Source: Chloroflexota bacterium
GTDB lineage: Bacteria > Chloroflexota > Anaerolineae > Aggregatilineales > J027
Reading direction: 5' to 3'
DNA length: 64,000 nt
Assembly (NCBI GenBank): GCA_024434115.1
Contig: QMIT01000010.1
Coordinates: 124,001 to 188,000, forward strand
Shown here: positions 46,300 to 54,017 of the stretch, piece by piece
Layout: every line of letters begins with the position of its first letter
Numbering within the stretch: the first letter of the stretch is position 1
Notes under the pieces: model-generated
Told to the model about the DNA's origin: nothing
What the model saw: only the letters and a program-made list of their open reading frames with translations
The model's database searches: none
Made by a program: the position numbers and the translations under genes

Positions 46300-46914
46300 A
46301 TGAACGACTTTCCGTTTGATGACAACGATATTGATTTGTTTGCAACTGAATCGCTTGTTGAGGACGAAGATTTCGATTTCCCGGTGGACGAGAATAGCGC
46401 AGGCATGAGTCGGCAATTTTTGATCGGAAGTGCCGTGTTAGTTATAACGATTGTTTTGGGAGTCTGCGGCATTGTGCTGGCGTTGCGTGATGGAAATTCT
46501 TCTAACATCACTGCTAGAACAAGCATCCCTTTGACCAATGAATCAAGACTAACCGCGTTTGCCGCAACCCAGACGCGCGGTGCAAATTTAGATGCAACAG
46601 GGACGGCGGTCACAGAGCGATTGAACCGCAATGCAACCAATACGGCAATTGCACGGGCTTCTGGCACTGCTTCGGCGGTTAATCATTTATTGGATGGGTC
46701 TAGGACGGCCATTGGGTTTCCAACCACTTCATATCAAGAGACCCAACAGGCGAGTTATATTCAGAGTAAGACAGCGGAACGTCCATCCGTTATGCAAGCG
46801 CAAATTCTGGATTTTAATGGCAATCTCGTAACAGGCATTACCATTCAGCTTTATCAAGATGATGGAGATGGCGTGTTTAATCTACCTAATCCGACTTCTA
46901 CAAAAACTGGCTAG
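46300..46914 (+). CDS. Acidic membrane-anchored protein, truncated paralogue of the next gene
   Basis: 204 residues from the ATG at 46300 with AGGAG upstream. It has an acidic N-terminus (FPFDDNDIDLFATESLVEDE), one membrane span (about 43-64), an Ala/Thr-rich helical stretch with repeated ATxTA units, and the start of a B-type Ig-like domain (QAQILDFNGNLVTGI, QDDGDGVFN), then stops. The next gene has the same order at full length, so this copy ends where the Ig-like domain should continue. Whether it is a working short form or a decaying duplicate is open. Confidence 0.72.
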   Translation: MNDFPFDDNDIDLFATESLVEDEDFDFPVDENSAGMSRQFLIGSAVLVITIVLGVCGIVLALRDGNSSNITARTSIPLTNESRLTAFAATQTRGANLDATGTAVTERLNRNATNTAIARASGTASAVNHLLDGSRTAIGFPTTSYQETQQASYIQSKTAERPSVMQAQILDFNGNLVTGITIQLYQDDGDGVFNLPNPTSTKTG

Positions 46915-47013
46915 GTAGCGAGTGCAAATAAACAGAATAGGATACACTTGTAACCAAGATGCTGTGTAGGCAGCGCCATTTAGAGATATTTTTTGAGGGG
47001 AGAGAAAAAGCCG

Positions 47014-48444
47014 ATGAGTTCTCAAGGCTTTCCGTTTGACGATGATAACGAAATTGACCCCTTTGCCGAGGATTTTGACCCATTTGAAAGCGGGTCGTTG
47101 GTAGAGGAAGAAGATTTTGACCTTCCACCAGACGAGCAAGAGGGCGGAATCAGCCGTACATTCCTTTTTGCGGGTGGGTTTATTATTCTGGCTGTTTTGC
47201 TAGGGATTGTCGGCGTGGTCGTTTTGTTATTAAATGATGACGGTGGCAACGAAAGTGCGTTGCTGGCAACTCAGCGGGCAGGCACCAACCAAGCGATTGA
47301 AACTGCGATTGCCGCAACTACAACCCGTCTCGCTGAAATTGACGCGACGTTGACCGTCACAACCGCACGCCTTTTCCAGGATTCGACCAGTACGGCGATT
47401 GCGGCCTTTGATGGAACCAATACAGCGGTAGCGGCTCAATTGGAGGGCAGTCGAACGGCGATTGCGTTTAATGCCACCCAAACGGGCGCGGCTTTGCAAA
47501 CACAGGGCGCTCAATTTGTCCTGAGTCAGACTCCTCCCACTGCAACACCCCAAACTTTCCAAGCCCAGATTCTGGATCAAAATGGCAATCCAGTGACCGG
47601 TATTGTCATCAATATTTATGCCGATGATGGCGATGGTGAGTTTAATCCTGCCGCCCAAGCAACTGTGGCACCCACGCCTACCCGCACCCCAACAGCCACT
47701 GCGACGGTTCAGCAGTTGCCACCCACCGCAACCGCAACACCTAGTCCATCGGCGACTACGGGGTCATCTGCACCTGCCGCCCCTTCTGGAACAGAAGAAG
47801 CAGGTGATGGTGCGCCTGTTGGAGCGAAGATACAGGACGACGGCCCAAGTGTAGAAATCTTTGCACGCCGTTTGCCAAATGACCCCCAAAGTGGGCCAGT
47901 GCAGGGTGGGCCAACCCCAACTACAGGGGATGGTCAGCCGATTCAAACCATCGTAATTGGACCAGACGGCGCATTTGAGATTCCACCCCTTGGGCCGGGG
48001 AATTACTTCCTTGATGTCGGCCTGCCACCCGGAACCTATACCTTCCGCATTGGTGAAGAACAGGTTGTGATTAATCTGGTGTCAGGAACGCAGCAACAGA
48101 CGTTGAATCTGCCGAATGGGGTGAACCTGACCATCATTGTGCGGGCAGTCAGCGCACCAACCGCAGTCACTTTAACGCCAAGCAACACCCCGACCATAGA
48201 CACGCGCATTCCGGCATTCGACCTGACCGTGACCGCTATTTTTGCGAATCAGACGGCTTCGGCTCAACCGCCTATTTCAGGTGCCAGCCCAACGATTGTT
48301 CTGCCGACGCAAATTGCCCAGACCGGGTTGTTCAGTGATGCGGCGGAAGAAGCGACCCCCGCAGGTTTAACCCTGTTGGCAATTCTAGGTGTAGGGTTGA
48401 TTGCGGTGGTAGTGGTGGTTCGTAGACTGCGCTCATCTATCTAA
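47014..48444 (+). CDS. Acidic membrane-anchored protein with Cna-B-like domain
   Basis: 476 residues from the ATG at 47014 (GAGGGGAGAG upstream). Acidic N-terminus (FPFDDDNEIDPFAEDFDPFE), membrane span (about 52-74), Ala/Thr-rich helical stretch (TTTRLAEIDATLTVTTARLF), a Cna-B/SdrD-like start (QAQILDQNGNPVTGI), a Thr/Pro linker, a second beta part with GPGNYFLDVGLPPGTYTFRI, and a C-terminal span (about 450-470) followed by RRLRSSI. It is a surface protein held at both ends. It closes the 37-48 kb cluster and is followed by a strong terminator. Confidence 0.8.
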   Translation: MSSQGFPFDDDNEIDPFAEDFDPFESGSLVEEEDFDLPPDEQEGGISRTFLFAGGFIILAVLLGIVGVVVLLLNDDGGNESALLATQRAGTNQAIETAIAATTTRLAEIDATLTVTTARLFQDSTSTAIAAFDGTNTAVAAQLEGSRTAIAFNATQTGAALQTQGAQFVLSQTPPTATPQTFQAQILDQNGNPVTGIVINIYADDGDGEFNPAAQATVAPTPTRTPTATATVQQLPPTATATPSPSATTGSSAPAAPSGTEEAGDGAPVGAKIQDDGPSVEIFARRLPNDPQSGPVQGGPTPTTGDGQPIQTIVIGPDGAFEIPPLGPGNYFLDVGLPPGTYTFRIGEEQVVINLVSGTQQQTLNLPNGVNLTIIVRAVSAPTAVTLTPSNTPTIDTRIPAFDLTVTAIFANQTASAQPPISGASPTIVLPTQIAQTGLFSDAAEEATPAGLTLLAILGVGLIAVVVVVRRLRSSI

Positions 48445-48493
48445 AAGCCCCGAATTTGGGGGTACAGGTTAACCTAACAATTGATTATCGTAG

Positions 48494-48520
48494 AAGGTAG
48501 GCAAAGTGCCTGCCTTTTTT
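48494..48520 (+). terminator. Terminator of the 37-48 kb cluster
   Basis: AGGTAGGC and GCCTGCCT form a complete 8-base stem with a 5-base loop, followed by TTTTTT. Confidence 0.92.
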
Positions 48521-48554
48521 ATTGGGTCATATATAAGGTAAAGGATAGACTGTC

Positions 48555-48872
48555 ATGTTGGTGACGACCACTCCAAACATCGAGGGCCATCAAATCACCC
48601 GCTATTTGGGTATTGTATCGGGTGAGACCATTTTGGGCGCAAATATCTTTCGTGACATCAGCGCCTCGATTACCGACATTATCGGGGGTCGTTCTGGGGC
48701 CTATGAAAAATCCGTGATCGAAGCCAAAAATATCGCCTTGCGTGAAATGATGGAGCAGGCGGCTGGATTGGGAGCAAATGCCATCGTCGGCGTTGACCTC
48801 GATTTTGAAACCGTTGGTCAAGGCGGCATGTTGATGGTTAGCGCCAGTGGTACTGCGGTTGTGGTTGAATAA
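48555..48872 (+). CDS. YbjQ/UPF0145-family protein
   Basis: 105 residues, typical for this family of small pentamer-forming proteins of unknown function, annotated as heavy-metal binding by fold. Motifs: [18 protein letters not shown], the helix [17 protein letters not shown] and [13 protein letters not shown]. No metal-resistance gene adjoins. It is separated from the previous cluster by a terminator and therefore uses its own promoter, which I could not pin down. Confidence 0.92.
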   Translation: MLVTTTPNIEGHQITRYLGIVSGETILGANIFRDISASITDIIGGRSGAYEKSVIEAKNIALREMMEQAAGLGANAIVGVDLDFETVGQGGMLMVSASGTAVVVE

Positions 48873-49063
48873 GGCCGGATAAAAAGCTCAATACAGCCGA
48901 TAATGGCTAAGAATTAGTGGATAAAAGTCACTGCAAGAATGGGTTGTTGAACTGCATTAAATTGCATGGCGAAATCCTCAAAGCATTTTCAATCGGTTTA
49001 GAGAAATCCCGGTGTGCGATCTTGATACCAATACACACTCTTTGCCCATCGCGGACACCGGGC

Positions 49064-49294
49064 CTACCTCAGCCAGTCATACCCATCTTCGATCAAAATG
49101 TCGCTATTCTCGTCTATGTTCTCTTCGGTTGAGTGCTGCCCATCTGAAACAATCCAGATCGGCGCTAGGGTTATCCACGATCTCTTCAGACGCGCATCCG
49201 TTTCGACGCTGTCTGTTTTCTGGTCAGAACTGCGTTGTGAACCGTGTTTACGTGCCATGGTGGGTTTACGATAAGGTTCCCGGTTGGTACTCAT
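49064..49294 (-). CDS. Possible small acidic-tailed protein, accessory cluster
   Basis: 76 residues: a basic first third (RKPTMARKHGSQR) and an acidic end (STEENIDENSDILIEDGYDW). AAGGAT lies about 10 bases before the ATG. The start lies inside the preceding small gene, overlapping it by 29 bases. No family is recognised; the gene is called on its ribosome-binding site and position, with modest confidence. Confidence 0.4.
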   Translation of the reverse strand: MSTNREPYRKPTMARKHGSQRSSDQKTDSVETDARLKRSWITLAPIWIVSDGQHSTEENIDENSDILIEDGYDWLR

Positions 49295-49454
49295 GATTTG
49301 GGTTATCCTTTTGGCTCAAGCTGTCGAGCCATACTCGATTTATTGACTGAAAACAAATTCTCTGCATTTGGGCCGTCAGGTTCATCTGAACCCCCTTGAA
49401 CGAGTGAACTTGAAGCATCGAAGTCCGATAGTGGGCATAGATTTTGTTGAACAT
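49266..49454 (-). CDS. Small protein of unknown function, accessory cluster
   Basis: 62 residues. A textbook AAGGAG stands 6 bases before the ATG, which is the main evidence. The sequence is polar and Gln/Asn-rich (MNLTAQMQRICFQSINRVW) with no recognised domain. It continues the series of small minus-strand genes behind the HTH gene. Confidence 0.55.
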   Translation of the reverse strand: MFNKIYAHYRTSMLQVHSFKGVQMNLTAQMQRICFQSINRVWLDSLSQKDNPNHEYQPGTLS

Positions 49455-49528
49455 GGTTTCTCCTTTGTACTCTTACTGATACGATATTTACGGTTTTAGG
49501 TTTTGATATTGTCCTCGGTGCTTATTCC

Positions 49529-49813
49529 CTACCGTGAACCGTAAAGGCTCAATTGGGCGGGATGGGGCACTTCAAGGGTAGTATCCGATGTTAGAGGGGC
49601 TTCCACCCCCATCTCTTTGAGCGTTTCTTGGGCGGTGTAGATAATATCTTCCAACCAACCCACCACATCTTCAGCGCTCAAATTGCTCACGGCGGCGAGT
49701 GTGTCCGTTGTCGTCGCGTCGTGCAGTCGGTCAAGTGTTGCTAATACTGTTTCGAGATGACACTCCGTCAAGCGATTTTGCAGAACCGTCAGGGATAAAA
49801 TTTTTGTGTTCAT
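49529..49813 (-). CDS. Small helical protein of unknown function, accessory cluster
   Basis: 94 residues from the ATG at 49813 with AGGAAA upstream; an ATG eight codons earlier has no site. It looks all-helical and acidic (LQNRLTECHLETVLATLDRL, VVGWLEDIIYTAQETLKEMG), as in small adaptor or antitoxin-like proteins, but no family is recognised. A large hairpin stands between it and the gene before it. Confidence 0.6.
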   Translation of the reverse strand: MNTKILSLTVLQNRLTECHLETVLATLDRLHDATTTDTLAAVSNLSAEDVVGWLEDIIYTAQETLKEMGVEAPLTSDTTLEVPHPAQLSLYGSR

Positions 49814-49854
49814 AGTCGTTTTTTCCTGCTCTATCAAGGTCGCACCGCAAAATA

Positions 49855-49913
49855 AATACCGGGGTGTAGTGCCTTTGACAATTTCACTGTCTCTGGCCCC
49901 ACACCCCGGTATT
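49855..49913. repeat. Perfect 13-base inverted repeat with 33-base loop
   Basis: AATACCGGGGTGT (49855-49867) is the exact reverse complement of ACACCCCGGTATT (49901-49913). The loop has a further AGTG/CACT pair. It lies between two small genes of the accessory cluster and is not followed by a good T-tract on either strand. Confidence 0.85.
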
Positions 49914-49940
49914 GGGTTGCTTGGCGAAGTTTCGGGTTGA

Positions 49941-50378
49941 CTAGGTTAAGATAGGTATCTTCCTAGGCCGCCTCGAAGTGTCTTCCACAGGACTCAGAGT
50001 CCACAGTGAATCAGAACCGCTGTATTCCGTTGTTAAAATTGCAACTGCTTTATTGCCGTTTTGTAGCCTATTTTGTAGGCCGACACCCATCGGGTTTTCA
50101 CCCTCGGCATCCAACAAACTGGGCAATATCTTCATCCAAGGCGCATCGGACACGACAATCGTTCCGTTCAGGTTCCAGCTAGGATCGCTGGCGAGTGAGG
50201 CCTTGCCATTGAGTGCGGCATTCTGACCGCCAAATACGGCGGCTGGCAGCACACGCACTCCACCCAGTCTGAACTGCCGTCCGCTGCGGCTAATGGTCGC
50301 AGCACGCAGCATATCGCTGGTGATAGCGGCCTCCCGCAGTGTGGCACTCATGACTCGGTCACTAAAATGGCAATACAT
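49941..50378 (-). CDS. Unknown protein, accessory cluster
   Basis: 145 residues with AGGAG 6 bases before the ATG. The sequence mixes beta-like segments (RQFRLGGVRVLPAAVFGG, GTIVVSDAPWMKILPSLL) with a basic end (RRPRKIP). I do not recognise it. It follows the HTH gene by 68 bases on the same strand and is likely under its control. Confidence 0.65.
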   Translation of the reverse strand: MYCHFSDRVMSATLREAAITSDMLRAATISRSGRQFRLGGVRVLPAAVFGGQNAALNGKASLASDPSWNLNGTIVVSDAPWMKILPSLLDAEGENPMGVGLQNRLQNGNKAVAILTTEYSGSDSLWTLSPVEDTSRRPRKIPILT

Positions 50379-50446
50379 CTTCTACTCCTGAATGGGGTTC
50401 GCCTTTGTTTACCCCAATTTATGAATTGGACGATAGAGTTTACAGG

Positions 50447-50716
50447 TTAGATCGCTTTTTTCGACTGCTCCTGAGAGTTTACAACAGTTACTACGGTCTG
50501 GTCAAGCATTTGCAGGATACTGCTACCTTTGATAAAGACCCGGCGCATTCCCGGCGGCTGCGACACTTGGAGGTATCCCTGATCAATTAACTTCTTGAGC
50601 GTGCTTAGACTGACCCCAAGCGCGTCGGCAGCCTCTTTACGAGAATAAACTGCGTTGGGCTGGATGCCAGACTTGTTTTTATTGCTTTGCGTTGGTTTGA
50701 TAATCGCTAACGACAC
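50447..50716 (-). CDS. Excisionase/MerR-like HTH regulator
   Basis: 89 residues from a GTG at 50716 with GGAGG 7 bases upstream; an ATG at 50776 lies upstream of the promoter and is rejected. The helix-turn-helix is YSRKEAADALGVSLSTLKKL followed by a recognition-wing PPGMRRVFI, the pattern of excisionase-family (HTH_17) DNA-binding domains. It probably regulates the small genes downstream and, from the inverted repeats over its promoter, itself. Confidence 0.8.
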   Translation of the reverse strand: MSLAIIKPTQSNKNKSGIQPNAVYSRKEAADALGVSLSTLKKLIDQGYLQVSQPPGMRRVFIKGSSILQMLDQTVVTVVNSQEQSKKAI

Positions 50717-50736
50717 TCTTATACCTCCGACTATCT

Positions 50737-50769
50737 TGTCATTATATGACACTTGACACCACTCGTCAA
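50737..50769 (-). promoter_or_regulatory. Near-consensus promoter with two inverted-repeat operators
   Basis: Minus strand: TTGACG (50769-50764), 17 bases, perfect TATAAT (50746-50741). An inverted repeat TGTCA-N5-TGACA (50737-50751) covers the -10 and another, TTGAC-N7-GTCAA (50753-50769), covers the -35. Binding at either would block polymerase. Confidence 0.8.
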
Positions 50770-50897
50770 CAGGCATTATCCTCTGATAATGGATGATAAA
50801 GTTGATTTTAACCTAAAGAAAGATTTTTAGCCATTACAATAGTTCATAGTAGCTCAAAATTGTCGTCAAATTGTATAGTGCAGGTTAAAATAATCTA

Positions 50898-50938
50898 ATT
50901 GTACAAAGTGGTACAATCGCTTGAAATCGGGTTATAAT
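50898..50938 (+). promoter_or_regulatory. HNH-gene promoter with palindrome
   Basis: TATAAT at 50933-50938, 59 bases before the HNH start. The palindrome ATTGTAC-N6-GTACAAT (50898-50917) overlaps the place of the -35, which itself is weak; this suggests control by a dimeric regulator. Confidence 0.6.
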
Positions 50939-50996
50939 CTACTATAGAACAACATATCGAAAGTTTGTTTAGTGCGAAGATAGGAGTTGTCTGACT

Positions 50997-51542
50997 TTGC
51001 AAGGGCGGGTATTGCTTCTGAATGGAAGCACATGGGAACCTCTCTCGGTGATCAGCATACCGCGAGCCATCAACCTGCTGATTTCCGGTAAAGCGGTAGT
51101 AGTCGAGGAAACGGGTCGTTTTCTCAAAACTGTCCGCAGTCAATTCCAAATCCCATCGGTTATCGCTTTGCGGACTTACATCAATGTGCCACGCCGACAA
51201 GCTCAGTGGAGCCGTAAGGGGGTTTTAGTGCGTGACAATTACACCTGCATTTACTGTGGCATCGTACCCGGTGAGATTTTGCAGGGCAAGATTCTGTCCA
51301 AGAGTGATATGACGGTGGATCACATCCTACCCAAATCGCGGGGTGGTAAAGATGTATGGACGAACACGGCTTGTGCGTGTTATGCCTGCAATCATCGTAA
51401 AGGCGATCGGTTACCCGGTGAAGCAGGTTTAAAGCTGATGTGGGAACCGCGCCGACCACGTACCAACTATCTGGTGATTGAAGTAGGCAATGGGCCAGAT
51501 GCGTGGAAAAAATATATCGAATTTGGCGATACCAGTTCATAA
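50997..51542 (+). CDS. HNH endonuclease-family protein
   Basis: 181 residues from a TTG. The HNH core has the zinc pairs Cys84/Cys87 (CIYC) and Cys128/Cys131 (CYAC), with DHILPKSRGG (Asp108-His109) and NHRKGDR. This form is the solitary chromosomal HNH common in many bacteria, whose role is not settled; the first 60 residues (LLLNGSTWEPLSVISIPRAI) belong to that family. It could be a host nuclease or an anti-invader gene. It stands next to, and divergent from, the small accessory cluster. Confidence 0.88.
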   Translation: MQGRVLLLNGSTWEPLSVISIPRAINLLISGKAVVVEETGRFLKTVRSQFQIPSVIALRTYINVPRRQAQWSRKGVLVRDNYTCIYCGIVPGEILQGKILSKSDMTVDHILPKSRGGKDVWTNTACACYACNHRKGDRLPGEAGLKLMWEPRRPRTNYLVIEVGNGPDAWKKYIEFGDTSS

Positions 51543-51566
51543 GCGCCCTCCCCACTCCGGCGCTTA
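51540..51566. repeat. Eight-base hairpin over the HNH stop codon
   Basis: TAAGCGCC and GGCGCTTA form an exact inverted repeat around an 11-base loop; the first arm includes the last base of the stop codon. There is no T-tract, so it may protect the mRNA end more than terminate. Confidence 0.6.
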
Positions 51567-51638
51567 GTCATGGCCCTTCGCCATTTTTGCATACGATAGT
51601 CAAAGCCCAGAACAGGGAATGGATTTGTTTTTCTCCGC

Positions 51639-51667
51639 TTGATTCACATTCTGTGAACGGCTATACT
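51639..51667 (+). promoter_or_regulatory. Promoter of the metallo-beta-lactamase-fold gene with operator
   Basis: TTGATT (51639-51644) and TATACT (51662-51667) are 17 bases apart. The inverted repeat TTCAC-N5-GTGAA (51643-51657) fills the spacer, a good place for a repressor. Confidence 0.7.
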
Positions 51668-51726
51668 ACGATTGATGTACCAACCACCTATAGCTGCGAC
51701 TTTCCGGTTTAATTAAAGAGAGATTG

Positions 51727-52593
51727 ATGCGACGCGAACGGGTTGCGGACGACATCTACGTATTTACCAGCGAACTCTATGCACAGGTCACAGCGGGGGC
51801 CGTCATCACCCCGGCGGGTGCAATCCTGATTGACGCACTGGTATTTCCCGAAGAAGCGAAGTCCATCCGCCATTTTATCGAGAGCCGCCTGAATACGACG
51901 GTTCGTTATGTCATCAACACCCACTATCATGCCGACCACACCTTTGGAACGTGCTTTTTTGAAAATGCAGTCGTGATTAGCCATGCCCAGTGTCATGAAT
52001 TATTGTTGACTAAAGGGCGTGAAAGTCTCTCGCAGACTCAACAGCAGAATCCACGTATTTTTTCGGAAGTAGACATCCGTCTGCCACAACTGACTTTCGA
52101 AAGTGGTATGATGGAGTTACGGCTTGGGGGTAAAACCTTGCAGATGACGCATTCCCCCGGCCACAGCATGGATTCTATTGTGGTACATATTAAAGAAGAC
52201 CGGGTTTTGTTTGCTGGCGACACCTTGATGCCGATTCCCTATTTTGTAGATGGTGATTTTGATATTTTCAGCGAATCTCTTAGGGGACTGCGCAATGGCG
52301 GTTATGAAAATGTTATTCAGGGGCATGGTGAGGTCATTTTGCGTGGTGAGGTCGAACGCAAAATTGAATCCGATCTAGAATATATGGATTGTATTCAAAA
52401 GCATGTCAAAATAGCTTTGACTCGCTCGAATCCGGAGGCTTATCTTAGGGCGCTGGATGTCGAGCAATGTGGTAAAAGTCGGATTCCGCTGAATGGTGGA
52501 GTTCAAGAACTGCATATTGGAAATTTGATGGCGTTGTTAGAACAATATACGCGCCGCGAAAATGCACTGAAGCAGGCCAATTCGGTAGGTTAG
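51727..52593 (+). CDS. Metallo-beta-lactamase-fold hydrolase
   Basis: 288 residues from the ATG at 51727. The metal motif HYHADH (His66, His68, Asp70, His71) is complete, with HSPGHSMDS, AGDTLMPI and QGHGEV giving the remaining ligands. The family covers thiolesterases, lactonases, phosphodiesterases and beta-lactamases; the substrate cannot be told. It is followed after 3 bases by the Ser/Thr kinase, so both respond to the same promoter. Confidence 0.9.
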   Translation: MRRERVADDIYVFTSELYAQVTAGAVITPAGAILIDALVFPEEAKSIRHFIESRLNTTVRYVINTHYHADHTFGTCFFENAVVISHAQCHELLLTKGRESLSQTQQQNPRIFSEVDIRLPQLTFESGMMELRLGGKTLQMTHSPGHSMDSIVVHIKEDRVLFAGDTLMPIPYFVDGDFDIFSESLRGLRNGGYENVIQGHGEVILRGEVERKIESDLEYMDCIQKHVKIALTRSNPEAYLRALDVEQCGKSRIPLNGGVQELHIGNLMALLEQYTRRENALKQANSVG

Positions 52594-52596
52594 AAG

Positions 52597-53826
52597 ATGG
52601 AACAAGAAAGACTACTCAATGGTCGCTACCGCCTCGTCCAGCAGCATGGATCGGGTGGGATGGCCGTCATTTATAAAGCCACCGACCTCGCTTTAGGCCG
52701 AACTGTCGCTGTCAAAATTCTGCGACCCTCGCTGACCAATGACCAATCTTTTTTGGTACGCTTTCGCCAAGAAGCCCGCAATGTTGCCAACTTGACACAT
52801 CCCAATATTGTCACCGTGCATGATGTGGGGCAGGATGGCAACACCCACTATATCGTGATGGAATTCTTGGATGGGCAAGACCTCAAAAAGCTCATTCGCT
52901 CCAATGCCCCACTGCCGATCGAACGGGCCTTAAATCTCGCCATCCAGATATGTGCTGGGGTAGGCTATGCGCATCGGGCAGGCCTTGTTCACGCCGATGT
53001 GAAACCGCAAAATATCCTAATTCTTGACAGTGACAAAATCAAGGTCACTGACTTTGGTATCGCGCAGGCATTAGCAGCGACGAATCCGCCTGAACGCCAG
53101 AAAATCGTCTGGGGCAGTCCACATTATTTCTCGCCGGAACAGGCACAGGGCGAATATCCCACCCCCGCCTCGGATGTCTACTCCATAGGCGTGGTGATCT
53201 TTGAAATGCTCACAGGCCGTCTCCCCTTCATCGGCGCTGACCAACAAGCCCTTGCAATGGCGCATATTCGAGACACCCCCCCGCGTATTTCCGAACTGAA
53301 TCCCCAAGTGCCTACCTCCCTTGACCATATCATCCAAAAAGTGTTGGCGAAAGAACCCTCCGCCCGTTATCGCACCGCCGATCAGCTAGGGCGCATTTTG
53401 ATCGCCTATAAAGAGCAGGGCCGTGAAGAAACCTCTGGGATGGCCCCCGTTCAAGTGGCGAACCCGGTCATAAATCCGCCGATGGTCAATGAACCACCTC
53501 AAATGCCGAAACCTGTGACCCCCTATCCCCAACCTGTGGCTCCGTATGCCCCGCCTCCGGGAGGCGCGTATACCACCGTGCCGTCGCCCTACCAACAGGG
53601 CCTATCGCAGTTTCCTACCGACGCGAATGGCTGGCCTGCCCCTGCCCCCGACAGCGGTTACTATCAAGCCATCCCTGCCCCCGAAATTATGCGTAGCCCC
53701 GGCTATCGTTCGCCCCAACCACAGTCGTTGGATGTGGTGACGTTGCTGCTGGCTTTTGTGGCCCTCATTGCAATGACCGGGGTGGTCATTTTGTGGATTT
53801 TTGTGTGGGAAGCCTATTTTGGTTAA
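52597..53826 (+). CDS. Membrane-tethered Ser/Thr protein kinase, PknB type
   Basis: 409 residues. Kinase domain about 9-265 with the glycine loop GSGGMA (18-23), Lys40 (VAVKIL), catalytic loop HADVKPQN (132-139) and DFG (152-154). The usual HRD is HAD, so activation-loop control may differ from RD kinases. A Pro-rich segment (PKPVTPYPQPVAPYAPPPGG) leads to one C-terminal membrane span (about 378-403) with almost nothing outside, so unlike PknB it has no PASTA sensor. It starts 3 bases after the MBL-fold gene. A cognate phosphatase is not seen. Confidence 0.92.
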   Translation: MEQERLLNGRYRLVQQHGSGGMAVIYKATDLALGRTVAVKILRPSLTNDQSFLVRFRQEARNVANLTHPNIVTVHDVGQDGNTHYIVMEFLDGQDLKKLIRSNAPLPIERALNLAIQICAGVGYAHRAGLVHADVKPQNILILDSDKIKVTDFGIAQALAATNPPERQKIVWGSPHYFSPEQAQGEYPTPASDVYSIGVVIFEMLTGRLPFIGADQQALAMAHIRDTPPRISELNPQVPTSLDHIIQKVLAKEPSARYRTADQLGRILIAYKEQGREETSGMAPVQVANPVINPPMVNEPPQMPKPVTPYPQPVAPYAPPPGGAYTTVPSPYQQGLSQFPTDANGWPAPAPDSGYYQAIPAPEIMRSPGYRSPQPQSLDVVTLLLAFVALIAMTGVVILWIFVWEAYFG

Positions 53827-53884
53827 ACGTCAGAATTTGCTTAGAAATCGGAGAGGGACTGTGGAGTTTGAGTCCTTCATGACG

Positions 53885-53890
53885 TATAAT
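53885..53890 (+). promoter_or_regulatory. -10 box upstream of ftsH
   Basis: TATAAT lies 128 bases before the ftsH GTG; a poor -35 (TGGAGT, 53862-53867) is 17 bases upstream. The long leader between them shows no RNA motif I can name. Confidence 0.45.
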
Positions 53891-54017
53891 CAAGTAACGT
53901 AAGCACATCAACTCATTTCCAATTGGGAAGCCGCTTGATTTGAACGATTTATAGCCCCCCACTGTATGTCTATAGAATCGCTTCCGCTGTTGGGATGAAA
54001 TTTGGAGGAAAGTTGCG

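Noticed and set aside
48873-49063. Plus-strand short frames behind the YbjQ-family gene
   Set aside because: No ribosome-binding site, no homology; I see nothing in this stretch beyond ordinary spacer DNA.
50717-50776. Longer start (ATG at 50776) for the HTH gene
   Set aside because: It would place the start upstream of a near-consensus promoter; the GTG at 50716 has a perfect ribosome-binding site.
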